From JAGWJU01 sp035533295 (GTDB taxonomy: Bacteria; Elusimicrobiota; Elusimicrobia; UBA1565; UBA9628), in contig DATLUA010000018.1 in the NCBI GenBank assembly GCA_035533295.1, forward strand, positions 1 to 20,972: a stretch of DNA of 20,972 nt, written 5' to 3'. A program made the translations under genes and the position numbers. Below, one piece after another: positions 14,321 through 20,972 of this stretch (positions within the stretch are counted from its first letter, which is position 1; each line of letters begins with the position of its first letter). The notes beneath the pieces were generated by a model. It was not told where the DNA came from and made no database searches. It worked only from the letters and a program-made list of their open reading frames with translations.

Positions 14321-14324
14321 ACAA

Positions 14325-14774
14325 ATGATTCTGCTTATCGGTCGCTACGAATACGCCCTCGACGTGAAGAATCGCGTCGGGCTGCCGCCCAAGTTCAGGG
14401 AGGCTCTGGCGCAGGAGAAGGCCAAGGCGGTCTATCTCACCAGCGGCCTGGAGAACTGCCTCTATCTTTTCCTGCCCTCGCAGTGGAGCCAACTGCTGGA
14501 AAAAGATTTGTCGGCTTTTTCCCTGCCCGACAAGGAGCAGGAGCGCGCCTTCAAGCGAAAGTTCTTCGCCGAGGCCACGGAGGCGGAACTCGATTCGGCC
14601 GGACGAATTTTGATTCCCCAGTTCCTGAGAGAGCACGCGCGCCTCGGGAAAAACGTGCTCATCCAAGGGGCGGGCAAGCGCGCGGAAATTTGGGACAAGG
14701 ATAAATGGAACTCCTACAAAAAATCGAAGGTCGAACCAGCCTACCGGCTGGTGACCAAGAGCATCGAGATTTAA
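14325..14774 (+). CDS. mraZ: Transcriptional regulator MraZ
   Basis: A 149-residue AbrB-fold DNA-binding protein that represses the division and wall cluster, including its own gene. The two tandem half-domains are visible: GRYEYALDVKNRVGLPPKFR (6-25) and AELDSAGRILIPQFLR (87-102), each with the DxK/AGxR loop that contacts DNA (D13, K15, R17; D90, R94). The segment GKRAEIWDKDKWNSY near the C-terminus is also typical. The length is normal. ATG 14325 follows the fourth AGTGGGA box. It is the first gene of the dcw cluster; rsmH begins 20 bp downstream. Confidence 0.96.
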   Translation: MILLIGRYEYALDVKNRVGLPPKFREALAQEKAKAVYLTSGLENCLYLFLPSQWSQLLEKDLSAFSLPDKEQERAFKRKFFAEATEAELDSAGRILIPQFLREHARLGKNVLIQGAGKRAEIWDKDKWNSYKKSKVEPAYRLVTKSIEI

Positions 14775-14794
14775 GGCTGAGGGGGACGGCCATC

Positions 14795-15700
14795 ATGAGC
14801 GGGGACAAGACCTACCGCCATGAGCCCGTGCTGCTCCGTGAAACTATCGACGCTCTGGTCGCCGATCCCGACGGCCTCTACCTCGACGCCACGCTGGGCT
14901 TGGGCGGGCATTCCGAGGCCATATTAAGGAAGCTCTCGCCCAAGGGGCGGCTTCTGTGCCTGGATTTGGACCCCGAGATGGTGGGGTTGGCCCAGGCGCG
15001 CTGGGCCTCGCGCTCGGACAACGTCAAAATCCTGCATGGCAATTTCAGGACCGTCCAGCAGATTTTGGAGGCCGAGAAGTTCTTCCCTTTGAGCGGCGCG
15101 CTTTTCGATTTGGGCATAAGCTCGCTGCACTTCGATAAGCCCGAGCGAGGGTTTAGCTTCCAGCATGAGGGGCCGCTCGACATGAGGCTCTCCCCCGAAA
15201 ATCCTTTGACCGCGGAGGCCATCGTCAACCGCTGGCCCGAGGAACAACTGGCGCTTTTGTTCCGCGAATTCGGCGAAGAGCCGGCCGCTCGAACCGTCGC
15301 CCGCGCCATCGTGACGCGCCGCCAAAAACGGCTTTTCTCGACCACCACCGATTTGGCCGAGCACATCGGGTCCGTCGTGCCTCGCACCGCGGGCCGCCAC
15401 CCGGCGACGCGAACTTTCATGGCCCTGCGCATAGCGGTCAACGCTGAACTCGAGAACCTTACACGTGGACTCGAAGGCGTGCTGCCCTTCGTCAAAAGCG
15501 GCGGGCGCATCGCGGTCATCAGCTTTCATTCGCTGGAGGACAGAATCGTCAAGACCCTTTTCTCCTCCTTCGCATCACTCGGAAAATGCCGTCCCGTGAA
15601 AGGCGGGAAAGGCGCCGGAGCCGTCCTGCCTTCCATCGAAGAGGTTGAGCGCAACGCAAGATCGCGCAGCGCCAAGCTGCGGATCGTGGAGAAAACCTGA
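14795..15700 (+). CDS. rsmH: 16S rRNA (cytosine(1402)-N4)-methyltransferase RsmH (MraW)
   Basis: A 301-residue SAM-dependent methyltransferase acting on C1402 in the ribosomal decoding centre. Family motifs are HEPVLLRE (9-16), DATLGLGGHSEAIL (31-44, SAM site), LCLDLDPEM (54-62), FDLGISS (104-110), GGRIAVISFHSLEDRIVK (236-253) and the C-terminal NARSRSAKLR (287-296). The frame is open further upstream, but homology and the GAGGGGGA sequence near 14779-14786 support ATG 14795. It directly follows mraZ, as in most bacteria. Its TGA shares an A with the ATG of the next small gene (TGATG at 15698-15702). Confidence 0.97.
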   Translation: MSGDKTYRHEPVLLRETIDALVADPDGLYLDATLGLGGHSEAILRKLSPKGRLLCLDLDPEMVGLAQARWASRSDNVKILHGNFRTVQQILEAEKFFPLSGALFDLGISSLHFDKPERGFSFQHEGPLDMRLSPENPLTAEAIVNRWPEEQLALLFREFGEEPAARTVARAIVTRRQKRLFSTTTDLAEHIGSVVPRTAGRHPATRTFMALRIAVNAELENLTRGLEGVLPFVKSGGRIAVISFHSLEDRIVKTLFSSFASLGKCRPVKGGKGAGAVLPSIEEVERNARSRSAKLRIVEKT

Positions 15701-15894
15701 TGATGAGAAACGATGGGGCGATCAGAGGTTCGAGATGGGGAATGGCGGCCGTGCAGGGAGTTCGTTCAACGCTGAGCTCGCTGCTGGAGAAACGCCAGCC
15801 CATGCGCCTTGAGGCGCTGGTGCGCGAGCCGGACGGGGGATATGTCTGGAAGCGGGTGTTCCTGAAAAAAGGAACGCGACGAGACCGCGACTAG
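15700..15894 (+). CDS. Small basic protein in the dcw cluster, unrecognised
   Basis: A 64-residue frame between rsmH and ftsL. It starts at ATG 15700 in a TGATG overlap with the rsmH stop, with GGAG about nine bases upstream; a second ATG follows immediately. It is strongly basic, has no membrane helix or cysteines, and ends in KKGTRRDRD. The segment MRLEALVREPDGGYVWKRVF (35-54) looks like one beta-rich unit. I know no named dcw gene at this position. Coupled translation and position argue that it is real; its short length keeps confidence moderate. Confidence 0.5.
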   Translation: MMRNDGAIRGSRWGMAAVQGVRSTLSSLLEKRQPMRLEALVREPDGGYVWKRVFLKKGTRRDRD

Positions 15895-15907
15895 GCCACA
15901 AAAATAT

Positions 15908-15939
15908 GGCGGGCGCCTCGTCGGCGCGGGGCGCCCGCC
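15908..15939. other. Strong 10-bp hairpin between the small gene and ftsL
   Basis: GGCGGGCGCC (15908-15917) is perfectly complementary to GGCGCCCGCC (15930-15939), with a 12-base loop. The plus-strand flank after it is TGTTCGTT, not a T-run, so full termination is unlikely. On the minus strand a T-rich stretch (15900-15906) follows the hairpin. Likely roles are partial attenuation, mRNA processing or stabilisation between rsmH and ftsL. Confidence 0.6.
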
Positions 15940-15969
15940 TGTTCGTTCCAAGGATAAGGCGAAAACTAC

Positions 15970-16329
15970 ATGAAAAGAACAGGCCGGAGGACCCTGCAAA
16001 TTTTTTGCGGCGGCCTCCTCGTTATGGGCCTGGTCTGGCAGAGAATAGAGGCCACGGCGCTGGGCTACGCTGTGGAGAATGACCGTCAACAAATTTTGCG
16101 CATGCAGGGAGAAAACGCGCTTCTGGAAAGAAAAGTGGACAAGGGCCTCTCCTGCGGCCGCATCGCCAAGGCCGCCGCTTCTGAGCTTGGGATGATTCCA
16201 GCGCCTCTTTCAGCCGAGCGAGCGCTGCCCGCCTCCCCTACGGAGGGCGCCCCGCAATCCTTCCTGTCGAGCCTGCTCGCTCGGGTTTGGCGGCGCGCCA
16301 GGCGCGACGCGCGCCTGTTTTCCTCGTAG
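15970..16329 (+). CDS. ftsL: Cell division protein FtsL-like
   Basis: A 119-residue bitopic protein: short basic N-terminus, one hydrophobic segment (about 9-30), then a coiled-coil stretch (VENDRQQILRMQGENALLERKV, about 35-56) and IAKAAASELGM (65-75), the pattern at the end of FtsL domains. FtsL bridges FtsB/FtsQ and the FtsW-FtsI septal synthase. Sequence conservation is low in this family, so the call rests on architecture and on the place directly before ftsI. AAGG motifs at 15950-15959 serve as ribosome binding site. The C-terminal tail (RVWRRARRDARL) is unusually Arg-rich. Confidence 0.8.
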   Translation: MKRTGRRTLQIFCGGLLVMGLVWQRIEATALGYAVENDRQQILRMQGENALLERKVDKGLSCGRIAKAAASELGMIPAPLSAERALPASPTEGAPQSFLSSLLARVWRRARRDARLFSS

Positions 16330-16351
16330 CGCAGGGCCGGACCGCACAGCC

Positions 16352-18058
16352 ATGGAGACGCGCCGACGACTCTCGCTCGCGACGTTTTTGGCCTTCTTGC
16401 CCGTCGTACCCCTGTCCCTGCGCTTGGCCCAGCTCCTGGTCGTCGAGCACCGCGGGCTGGCCCTGCGCGCCGACGACGAGCTGGACCGCATGGCCGTGGA
16501 GGCCGCGCCGCGCGCGCCCATCCTGGATCGCAAGGGCCGCGTGCTGGCCGAATCGCTTCCTTCCTGGGCCTGCTTCCTGGACAAGCGTATGATCAAGGAT
16601 CCGGGCAAGATCGCCCAGGAGCTTTCCGGCCTCCTCGGCGTTCCCGCCGCCGAGATTTTGTCGCGCTACCAAACCGGACGGCGCTTCGCCTGGATCAAGA
16701 CCGACTTGGACTACGACCAAGCCACGGCGCTTAAAAAGGCCCGCATCAACGGACTGGGCGTCGTATCCCGGCAGACGCGCTTCTATCCCAACGGCTCCTT
16801 GGCCGAGAACATCCTGGGCTTGGTGGGCAGCGACGGACACGGCCTCTCCGGCATTGAATACTCCGAGAACGCGCGCTTGGAGGCCGCGCCCATCGAAATC
16901 CAGATCATCCGCGATGGCGCGGGCCACGCCATCTACGAGGACACCGCCCAGGACTCGCCCGAGCCCAAGCCGCTGACCTTGTCCATCGACCGGAACATCC
17001 AGTTCTACGCGAGCCAGATACTTGCGGAGGCCGCGAAAAAACTCTCCATAAAAAGCGGGGTCATCGCCGTGGAGAACCCCCAGACCGGCGCCATCCTGGC
17101 CATGGCCGATTATCCGCCGACCCCGCTGCGAAACGAGGCCATCCAGGAGATGTACGAGCCCGGCTCCGTCTTTAAGCTTGTCACCGCCGGCGCCGCGCTC
17201 AACGAGAGCGTCATCACGCCGCAGGAGACTTTCTTCTGCGAGAACGGCGCCTATCAGATCGCCCCGGGCGTGGTCATTCACGACGTCGAGCCCCAGGGGA
17301 ACCTCACCATCGGGGGCATCCTGCGCTACTCCTCCAACATCGGCATCTCTAAAGTCGTGGCCAAGCTGGGCCCCAACGGGTTTTACAGCTACGTGCGCGC
17401 CTTCGGCTTCACCAACAAGACCGGCATCGATTTTCCCGGCGAGACCTCAGGAGAGCTGCGGCCGCTCTCGCAGATGACTCCGGTTAATCTCGCCGCCGCT
17501 TCCTACGGCTACGGCGTCGGCGTGAGCCCGATTCAGGTCTTGAACGCCTACAGCGCGGTGGCCAATGGGGGAGTTCTCATGCAGCCCCGCGTGGTCGAGG
17601 ACGGGCCGCCGGAGGAAATCCGCCGCGTAGTCTCGGCAAAAACCGACGCGCTCCTGGTGAAGATGTTCGAGGGTGTGGTCGAGCAGGGCACGGGCGTGCC
17701 CGCGCAAATTCCGGGCTACTTGGTTGCCGGCAAGACCGGCACGGCACGCATGATAGACCCCAAGACCCACCAATACTCGCGCACGGCCTACAACGCCTCT
17801 TTCGTCGGGTTTCTACCCGCCAGCAGGCCGCGCTGGACCATTCTCATTCTCATGGGCGACCCCAAGGGCCCGCGCTATTACGGGGACGAGGCGGCCGCGC
17901 CCTATTTCGGCGAGTTGGCTCGGCGCCTCATCGCCCTTTCGGGAGCCGCGCCGGACGCGCCGCCGGATCCGCCGGCGCCACGAACCCTCCAAGCCAAGCC
18001 GCCGTTCGGAGTCCGGCCTCGGGCCGCTCTGCCCGCGGCTCTGCGGGTTTCTCCTTGA
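16352..18058 (+). CDS. ftsI: Septal peptidoglycan transpeptidase FtsI (PBP3), class B penicillin-binding protein
   Basis: A 568-residue class B penicillin-binding protein that cross-links septal peptidoglycan in the periplasm. One N-terminal membrane segment (about 8-32) is followed by the pedestal domain, with APILDRKGRVLAES (55-68) and the GLSGIEY motif (164-170). The transpeptidase domain has the active-site SVFK (272-275), SSN (327-329) and KTG (461-463). The C-terminus ends in a Pro/Ala/Arg-rich tail (about 532-568) with no PASTA repeats. ATG 16352 is 22 bp after ftsL. The stop TGA overlaps the TTG start of murE. Confidence 0.95.
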   Translation: METRRRLSLATFLAFLPVVPLSLRLAQLLVVEHRGLALRADDELDRMAVEAAPRAPILDRKGRVLAESLPSWACFLDKRMIKDPGKIAQELSGLLGVPAAEILSRYQTGRRFAWIKTDLDYDQATALKKARINGLGVVSRQTRFYPNGSLAENILGLVGSDGHGLSGIEYSENARLEAAPIEIQIIRDGAGHAIYEDTAQDSPEPKPLTLSIDRNIQFYASQILAEAAKKLSIKSGVIAVENPQTGAILAMADYPPTPLRNEAIQEMYEPGSVFKLVTAGAALNESVITPQETFFCENGAYQIAPGVVIHDVEPQGNLTIGGILRYSSNIGISKVVAKLGPNGFYSYVRAFGFTNKTGIDFPGETSGELRPLSQMTPVNLAAASYGYGVGVSPIQVLNAYSAVANGGVLMQPRVVEDGPPEEIRRVVSAKTDALLVKMFEGVVEQGTGVPAQIPGYLVAGKTGTARMIDPKTHQYSRTAYNASFVGFLPASRPRWTILILMGDPKGPRYYGDEAAAPYFGELARRLIALSGAAPDAPPDPPAPRTLQAKPPFGVRPRAALPAALRVSP

Positions 18059-19557
18059 ATCTACAGAGCCTTCTCTCGGTCGCTCATCCGATTCTCGTTT
18101 CGGGCAGGCCTGACCAGGATATCCGCGGGCTGACTCACGATTCGCGCGCTGTTCAAGACAGCTTTGTTTTCTTCGCCCTGCCGGGCTCCAAGACCGACGG
18201 CAACCGCCACGTCAAGGACGCCTGCACGCGCGGCGCGGCCGCCATCGTGAGCGAACTCCCGCCTCCTCCGCCGCCCCTGGGCCTTTCCGCCGCCTGGATC
18301 CAGGTCCCGGACGTGCTCGCCGCCATGGGACGCATGGCCGACACGTACTTCTCGCACCCCTCGGGCGCGCTCACCGTCTTCGGTATTACCGGCACCAGCG
18401 GCAAGACCACCACGTCCTATTTCCTCGAGTCGATTCTGCGCGCCGCAGGAGCCAAGCCGGGCGTCTTGGGCACCGTCAGCTACCGGTTTTCCGGGCAATG
18501 GGAGGAGGCTGCGGTCAACACCACGCCCTTTTCACTCGAAACCCAGCGGCTCCTGGCGCGCTTTCGGGATGAAGGCGCCACGCACGCGGTGATGGAGGTC
18601 TCCTCGCATGCCCTGGCATTAAAGCGCGTCGATGAGGTTGATTTCGACGCGGCCGTCTTTACTAACTTTCGCAGCGACCACCTGGATTTCCACAAGACCG
18701 CCGAGAATTACTTCGAGGCCAAGGCCCGGCTCTTCGATTTACTGGGCAAAGCCTCTTCGGTCAAGAAAAAGCGCTTGGCCGCGCTTAACGCCGATGACGC
18801 CAAGACTCATGCGCTTGAGCGTCGCGCCTCCGGGGCTGAGATCGTTCTCTACGGTCTGGGAGACAACGCCGCCGTGCGCGCCTCCGACATCGCGGCTGGC
18901 GCGGAGAAGACCCGCTTCGAACTTTCCTTCCGCGGCCGGCGCCTTAAAGCCGAAATCGCCCTGGTGGGGGAGCACAACCTCTACAACGCCCTGGCCGCCG
19001 CGGCCGCGGCGCTGGGTCTTGGGACGGACCCGGAAGCCGTGCTGGCGGGTTTGGCGGCGCTCAAAAGCGTGCCCGGACGCCTGGAACCCGTCGAAGCCGG
19101 GCAGAACTTCAAAATTTTCGTGGACTACGCCCACACCGAAGACGCCCTGGAGGCGGTCCTCGCGCACTTGGCCCGCCTGCCGCACAAGAGGATCATCACG
19201 GTCTTCGGCTGCGGTGGGCAGCGCGATCGCACCAAGCGCGCGCCCATGGGACAAGCCGCGCGGCGCTCGAGCGACTTTATCATCGTGACCAGCGACAATC
19301 CGCGCGGCGAGGATCCGCTCGAAATCATCGCGGATATCGAAGCGGGCTTAAGGACTTCCGGCGCTAAAAATTATAAAATCCAGCCGGATCGCAAAAAAGC
19401 CGTCGCGGAGGCCGTGGGCATGGCGCGGGAAGGCGACATCGTCTTGATCGCGGGCAAGGGCCACGAGCGCTCTCAGATCCTCAAGGATCGGACGGTCGCC
19501 TTCGACGACCGCGATGCGGCGAGGCAGGCGATTCGGGAAAGACTAGGCGCGCCATGA
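18055..19557 (+). CDS. murE: UDP-N-acetylmuramoyl-tripeptide synthetase MurE (meso-diaminopimelate type)
   Basis: A 500-residue cytoplasmic Mur ligase that adds the third residue to UDP-MurNAc-L-Ala-D-Glu using ATP. Visible features are HDSRAV (28-33), P-loop GTSGKTTT (113-120), NTTP (155-158), SSHAL (183-187), FTNFRSDHLDFH (202-213), the lysine in EAKARLF that is carbamylated in this family (K223), DNPR (414-417) and GKGHE (467-471). DNPR is the amino-acid recognition motif of meso-diaminopimelate ligases, so DAP-type peptidoglycan is predicted. The start is TTG 18055, overlapping the ftsI stop (TTGA); the next ATG is at codon 91 and would remove family sequence. The stop overlaps the murF start by four bases. 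Confidence 0.97.
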   Translation: MNLQSLLSVAHPILVSGRPDQDIRGLTHDSRAVQDSFVFFALPGSKTDGNRHVKDACTRGAAAIVSELPPPPPPLGLSAAWIQVPDVLAAMGRMADTYFSHPSGALTVFGITGTSGKTTTSYFLESILRAAGAKPGVLGTVSYRFSGQWEEAAVNTTPFSLETQRLLARFRDEGATHAVMEVSSHALALKRVDEVDFDAAVFTNFRSDHLDFHKTAENYFEAKARLFDLLGKASSVKKKRLAALNADDAKTHALERRASGAEIVLYGLGDNAAVRASDIAAGAEKTRFELSFRGRRLKAEIALVGEHNLYNALAAAAAALGLGTDPEAVLAGLAALKSVPGRLEPVEAGQNFKIFVDYAHTEDALEAVLAHLARLPHKRIITVFGCGGQRDRTKRAPMGQAARRSSDFIIVTSDNPRGEDPLEIIADIEAGLRTSGAKNYKIQPDRKKAVAEAVGMAREGDIVLIAGKGHERSQILKDRTVAFDDRDAARQAIRERLGAP

Positions 19558-20924
19558 ACCTGAGAATGTCGTGGGAGGAGCTGGCCAAAGCCGCGCAGGG
19601 GCGGTTATCTTTCGGCCATTCCGGCGATCCGGTCGAGTCCATTTCCATCGACAGCCGGACCTTGAAGCCCAGCCAGGCCTTCTGGGCGCTCAAAGGCCCG
19701 CGCTACGACGGCCACGATTTCCTGGGCAGCGAAGCCGCGCGCAAGGCCTCCGGCTGGATCGTGGAAACCGGACGAGCCCAAAAAGCGGCCGCTAGGCCGG
19801 AACATCTAATCGAGGTCCGCGACACGGGCAAGGCCCTTTTAGCCCTGGCCGCGGACTACCGGCGCAAGTTCGAGATCCCCGTGGTGGGCGTGACCGGCTC
19901 CAACGGCAAGACCACGACCAAGGAAATGCTCCGCTCCATCTGCGAGAAAGCCGCGCCGACCTGCACCAGCCCCGGCAACTGGAACAACCACATCGGGACG
20001 CCGCTCTCCGTGCTGGAACTCCTGCCCGAGCACCGCTACGCCATTTTCGAGCTGGCCGACTCCAAGCCCGGCGACATCCTGGAAATCGCCCAGGTCGCCC
20101 AGCCCACGGTCGCGGTCATCACCAACATCGGGCCGGACCACATGGAATTTTACGCGAATCTGGAGCAGAATTTCCGGACCAAGGCCGAAATTTTGGAAGG
20201 CCTGCCCGCGGACGGCAAGGCCGTCATCAACGCCGATGACCCGTGGCTTGAGAGCCTCGAAACGCGCCTGGGAGAGCGCGCGGTAACCTTCGGGCTTGGT
20301 GAACGGGCGCGCGTGCGCTTCTCCGGCGCGGAGGAAATGCTCATCGACCGCGTCAAGATATGCGTCAAGCTGCAGGTTTTCGGGGACTTGAGCCGCTACA
20401 ATGCCTGCGCGGCCGCGGCCGCAGCCTGGGCGCTGGGCATCAAGCCCGACGTCATCCGGCAGGGCCTGGAAAGCTTCAAGCCTTCCGGCATGCGCCTGGA
20501 GCGCCTCAAGCACCCGTCTGGCTGCGACATCGTGCTTGACGCCTACAACGCCAACCCGGCCTCGATGCGCGCCTCTATTTCCGCCTTCTGCAGCGAGTTC
20601 GCCGGCCGCCCCAAGGTTTTGGTGCTGGGCGACATGAAGGAACTGGGCGCCGGCTCCGCAGAATTTCACCGAGAGTTGGGCCAATGGCTCGCGTCTCTGC
20701 CGCTCAAGGCCGTTTATCTCGCGGGACCGGAGATGGAAAAAGCCGGCGCGGCCTTGAAATCAACCGCCCCGTTTCCGGTCCACTACGGCAAGGACGCGCC
20801 GGAATTGAAGCGCGAGCTTAAATCCGAATTCAAGGCCGGGCAAATCCTGCTCTTCAAGGCGTCGCGGGCGATGCGGCTCGAAGCCCTGCTTGAAGGCGAG
20901 GGCGCGGCATGCTCTACTATTTAA
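19554..20924 (+). CDS. murF: UDP-N-acetylmuramoyl-tripeptide--D-alanyl-D-alanine ligase MurF
   Basis: A 456-residue cytoplasmic Mur ligase that attaches D-Ala-D-Ala to the UDP-MurNAc tripeptide, completing the soluble precursor. Motifs: SIDSRTLKP (31-39), P-loop GSNGKTTTKEM (115-125), SPGNWNNHIGTPL (139-151), TNIGPDHMEF (190-199), YNANPASM (331-338) and LGDMKELG (358-365). KASR (435-438) stands where many MurF proteins have KGSR. The ATGA overlap with murE at 19554-19557 decides the start, though ATG 19566 is also in frame. It overlaps mraY by 16 bp. Confidence 0.97.
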   Translation: MNLRMSWEELAKAAQGRLSFGHSGDPVESISIDSRTLKPSQAFWALKGPRYDGHDFLGSEAARKASGWIVETGRAQKAAARPEHLIEVRDTGKALLALAADYRRKFEIPVVGVTGSNGKTTTKEMLRSICEKAAPTCTSPGNWNNHIGTPLSVLELLPEHRYAIFELADSKPGDILEIAQVAQPTVAVITNIGPDHMEFYANLEQNFRTKAEILEGLPADGKAVINADDPWLESLETRLGERAVTFGLGERARVRFSGAEEMLIDRVKICVKLQVFGDLSRYNACAAAAAAWALGIKPDVIRQGLESFKPSGMRLERLKHPSGCDIVLDAYNANPASMRASISAFCSEFAGRPKVLVLGDMKELGAGSAEFHRELGQWLASLPLKAVYLAGPEMEKAGAALKSTAPFPVHYGKDAPELKRELKSEFKAGQILLFKASRAMRLEALLEGEGAACSTI

Positions 20925-20972
20925 GCGCATACAAAAGCGCCTTCGGGGCGCTCAACCTCTTCCAGTACATCA
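20909..20972 (+). CDS. mraY: Phospho-N-acetylmuramoyl-pentapeptide-transferase MraY (5' end only)
   Basis: The first 21 codons of a gene cut by the window edge, reading MLYYLSAYKSAFGALNLFQY. This fits the MraY N-terminus (MLY-L, then a hydrophobic run ending in NxFxYI). MraY is the membrane enzyme that transfers the MurF product to undecaprenyl phosphate (lipid I). Its place after murF is standard, and ATG 20909 lies inside the end of murF, so translation is probably coupled. Confidence 0.85.
   Translation, partial: MLYYLSAYKSAFGALNLFQYI

Noticed and set aside
14103..14324. tRNA gene or CRISPR array in the intergenic gaps
   Set aside because: No cloverleaf with a TTCGA-type arm and no regularly spaced long repeats; the AGTGG boxes are short operator repeats.
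14264..14704. Plus-strand frame starting at the ATG inside the -10 region of mraZ
   Set aside because: The start is within the promoter and the frame runs out of phase with mraZ.
1..20972. Insertion sequence, phage or defence island
   Set aside because: No transposase, integrase, terminal repeats or nuclease/helicase genes were seen; most of the window is conserved housekeeping genes.

Overview
The window looks like chromosomal DNA from a GC-rich, diderm-type bacterium. Most of it is core genes: tRNA-modification and rRNA-methylation genes (mnmE, mnmG, rsmG), then the start of the division and cell wall (dcw) cluster (mraZ, rsmH, ftsL, ftsI, murE, murF, mraY). MurE carries the DNPR motif of meso-diaminopimelate ligases. 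Two proteins have a Sec signal peptide followed by a very long Ala/Pro-rich linker before an ordinary enzyme domain. With the GC-rich codon use, this style suggests Elusimicrobiota; that is an inference from general style, not a database result.

Region 1 (1-400) is mostly non-coding. It may hold the 3' end of an upstream reading frame, then a cluster of GATAGGG repeats that folds into a long hairpin, and two more GC-rich hairpins. Region 2 (401-4649) holds an unusual ABC exporter with a signal peptide, a linker and an HExxH segment in front of its membrane domain; it overlaps mnmE by 23 bp. Region 3 (4650-10881) starts at a perfect TATAAT just upstream of an apparently leaderless Spinster-like MFS gene. 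It continues with a YIP1-like membrane protein, mnmG, rsmG, a small polytopic membrane protein and a membrane-anchored gluzincin peptidase. mnmE and mnmG, whose products form one complex, are therefore separated by two membrane-protein genes.

Region 4 (10882-14230) is accessory. An AT-richer orphan gene converges on a two-gene minus-strand operon, sharing a TTAA stop. The operon encodes a predicted exported papain-like C1B peptidase and a membrane-anchored PrxQ-type peroxiredoxin.

Region 5 (14237-20972) is the dcw cluster. It begins with a perfect sigma70-type promoter followed by AGTGG(G) boxes on a 10-bp phase, a likely MraZ autoregulatory site. The order is mraZ, rsmH, an unrecognised 64-codon gene, a strong hairpin, ftsL, ftsI, murE, murF and the first 21 codons of mraY. 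These genes overlap or nearly abut and are probably co-transcribed to make and cross-link septal peptidoglycan precursors.

The least ordinary items are the HExxH-ABC exporter fusion with its topology problem, the exported C1B peptidase plus peroxiredoxin pair, an FDGA linker motif shared by the two signal-peptide proteins, the orphan gene at 10975-11559, and the small gene plus hairpin inside the dcw cluster.
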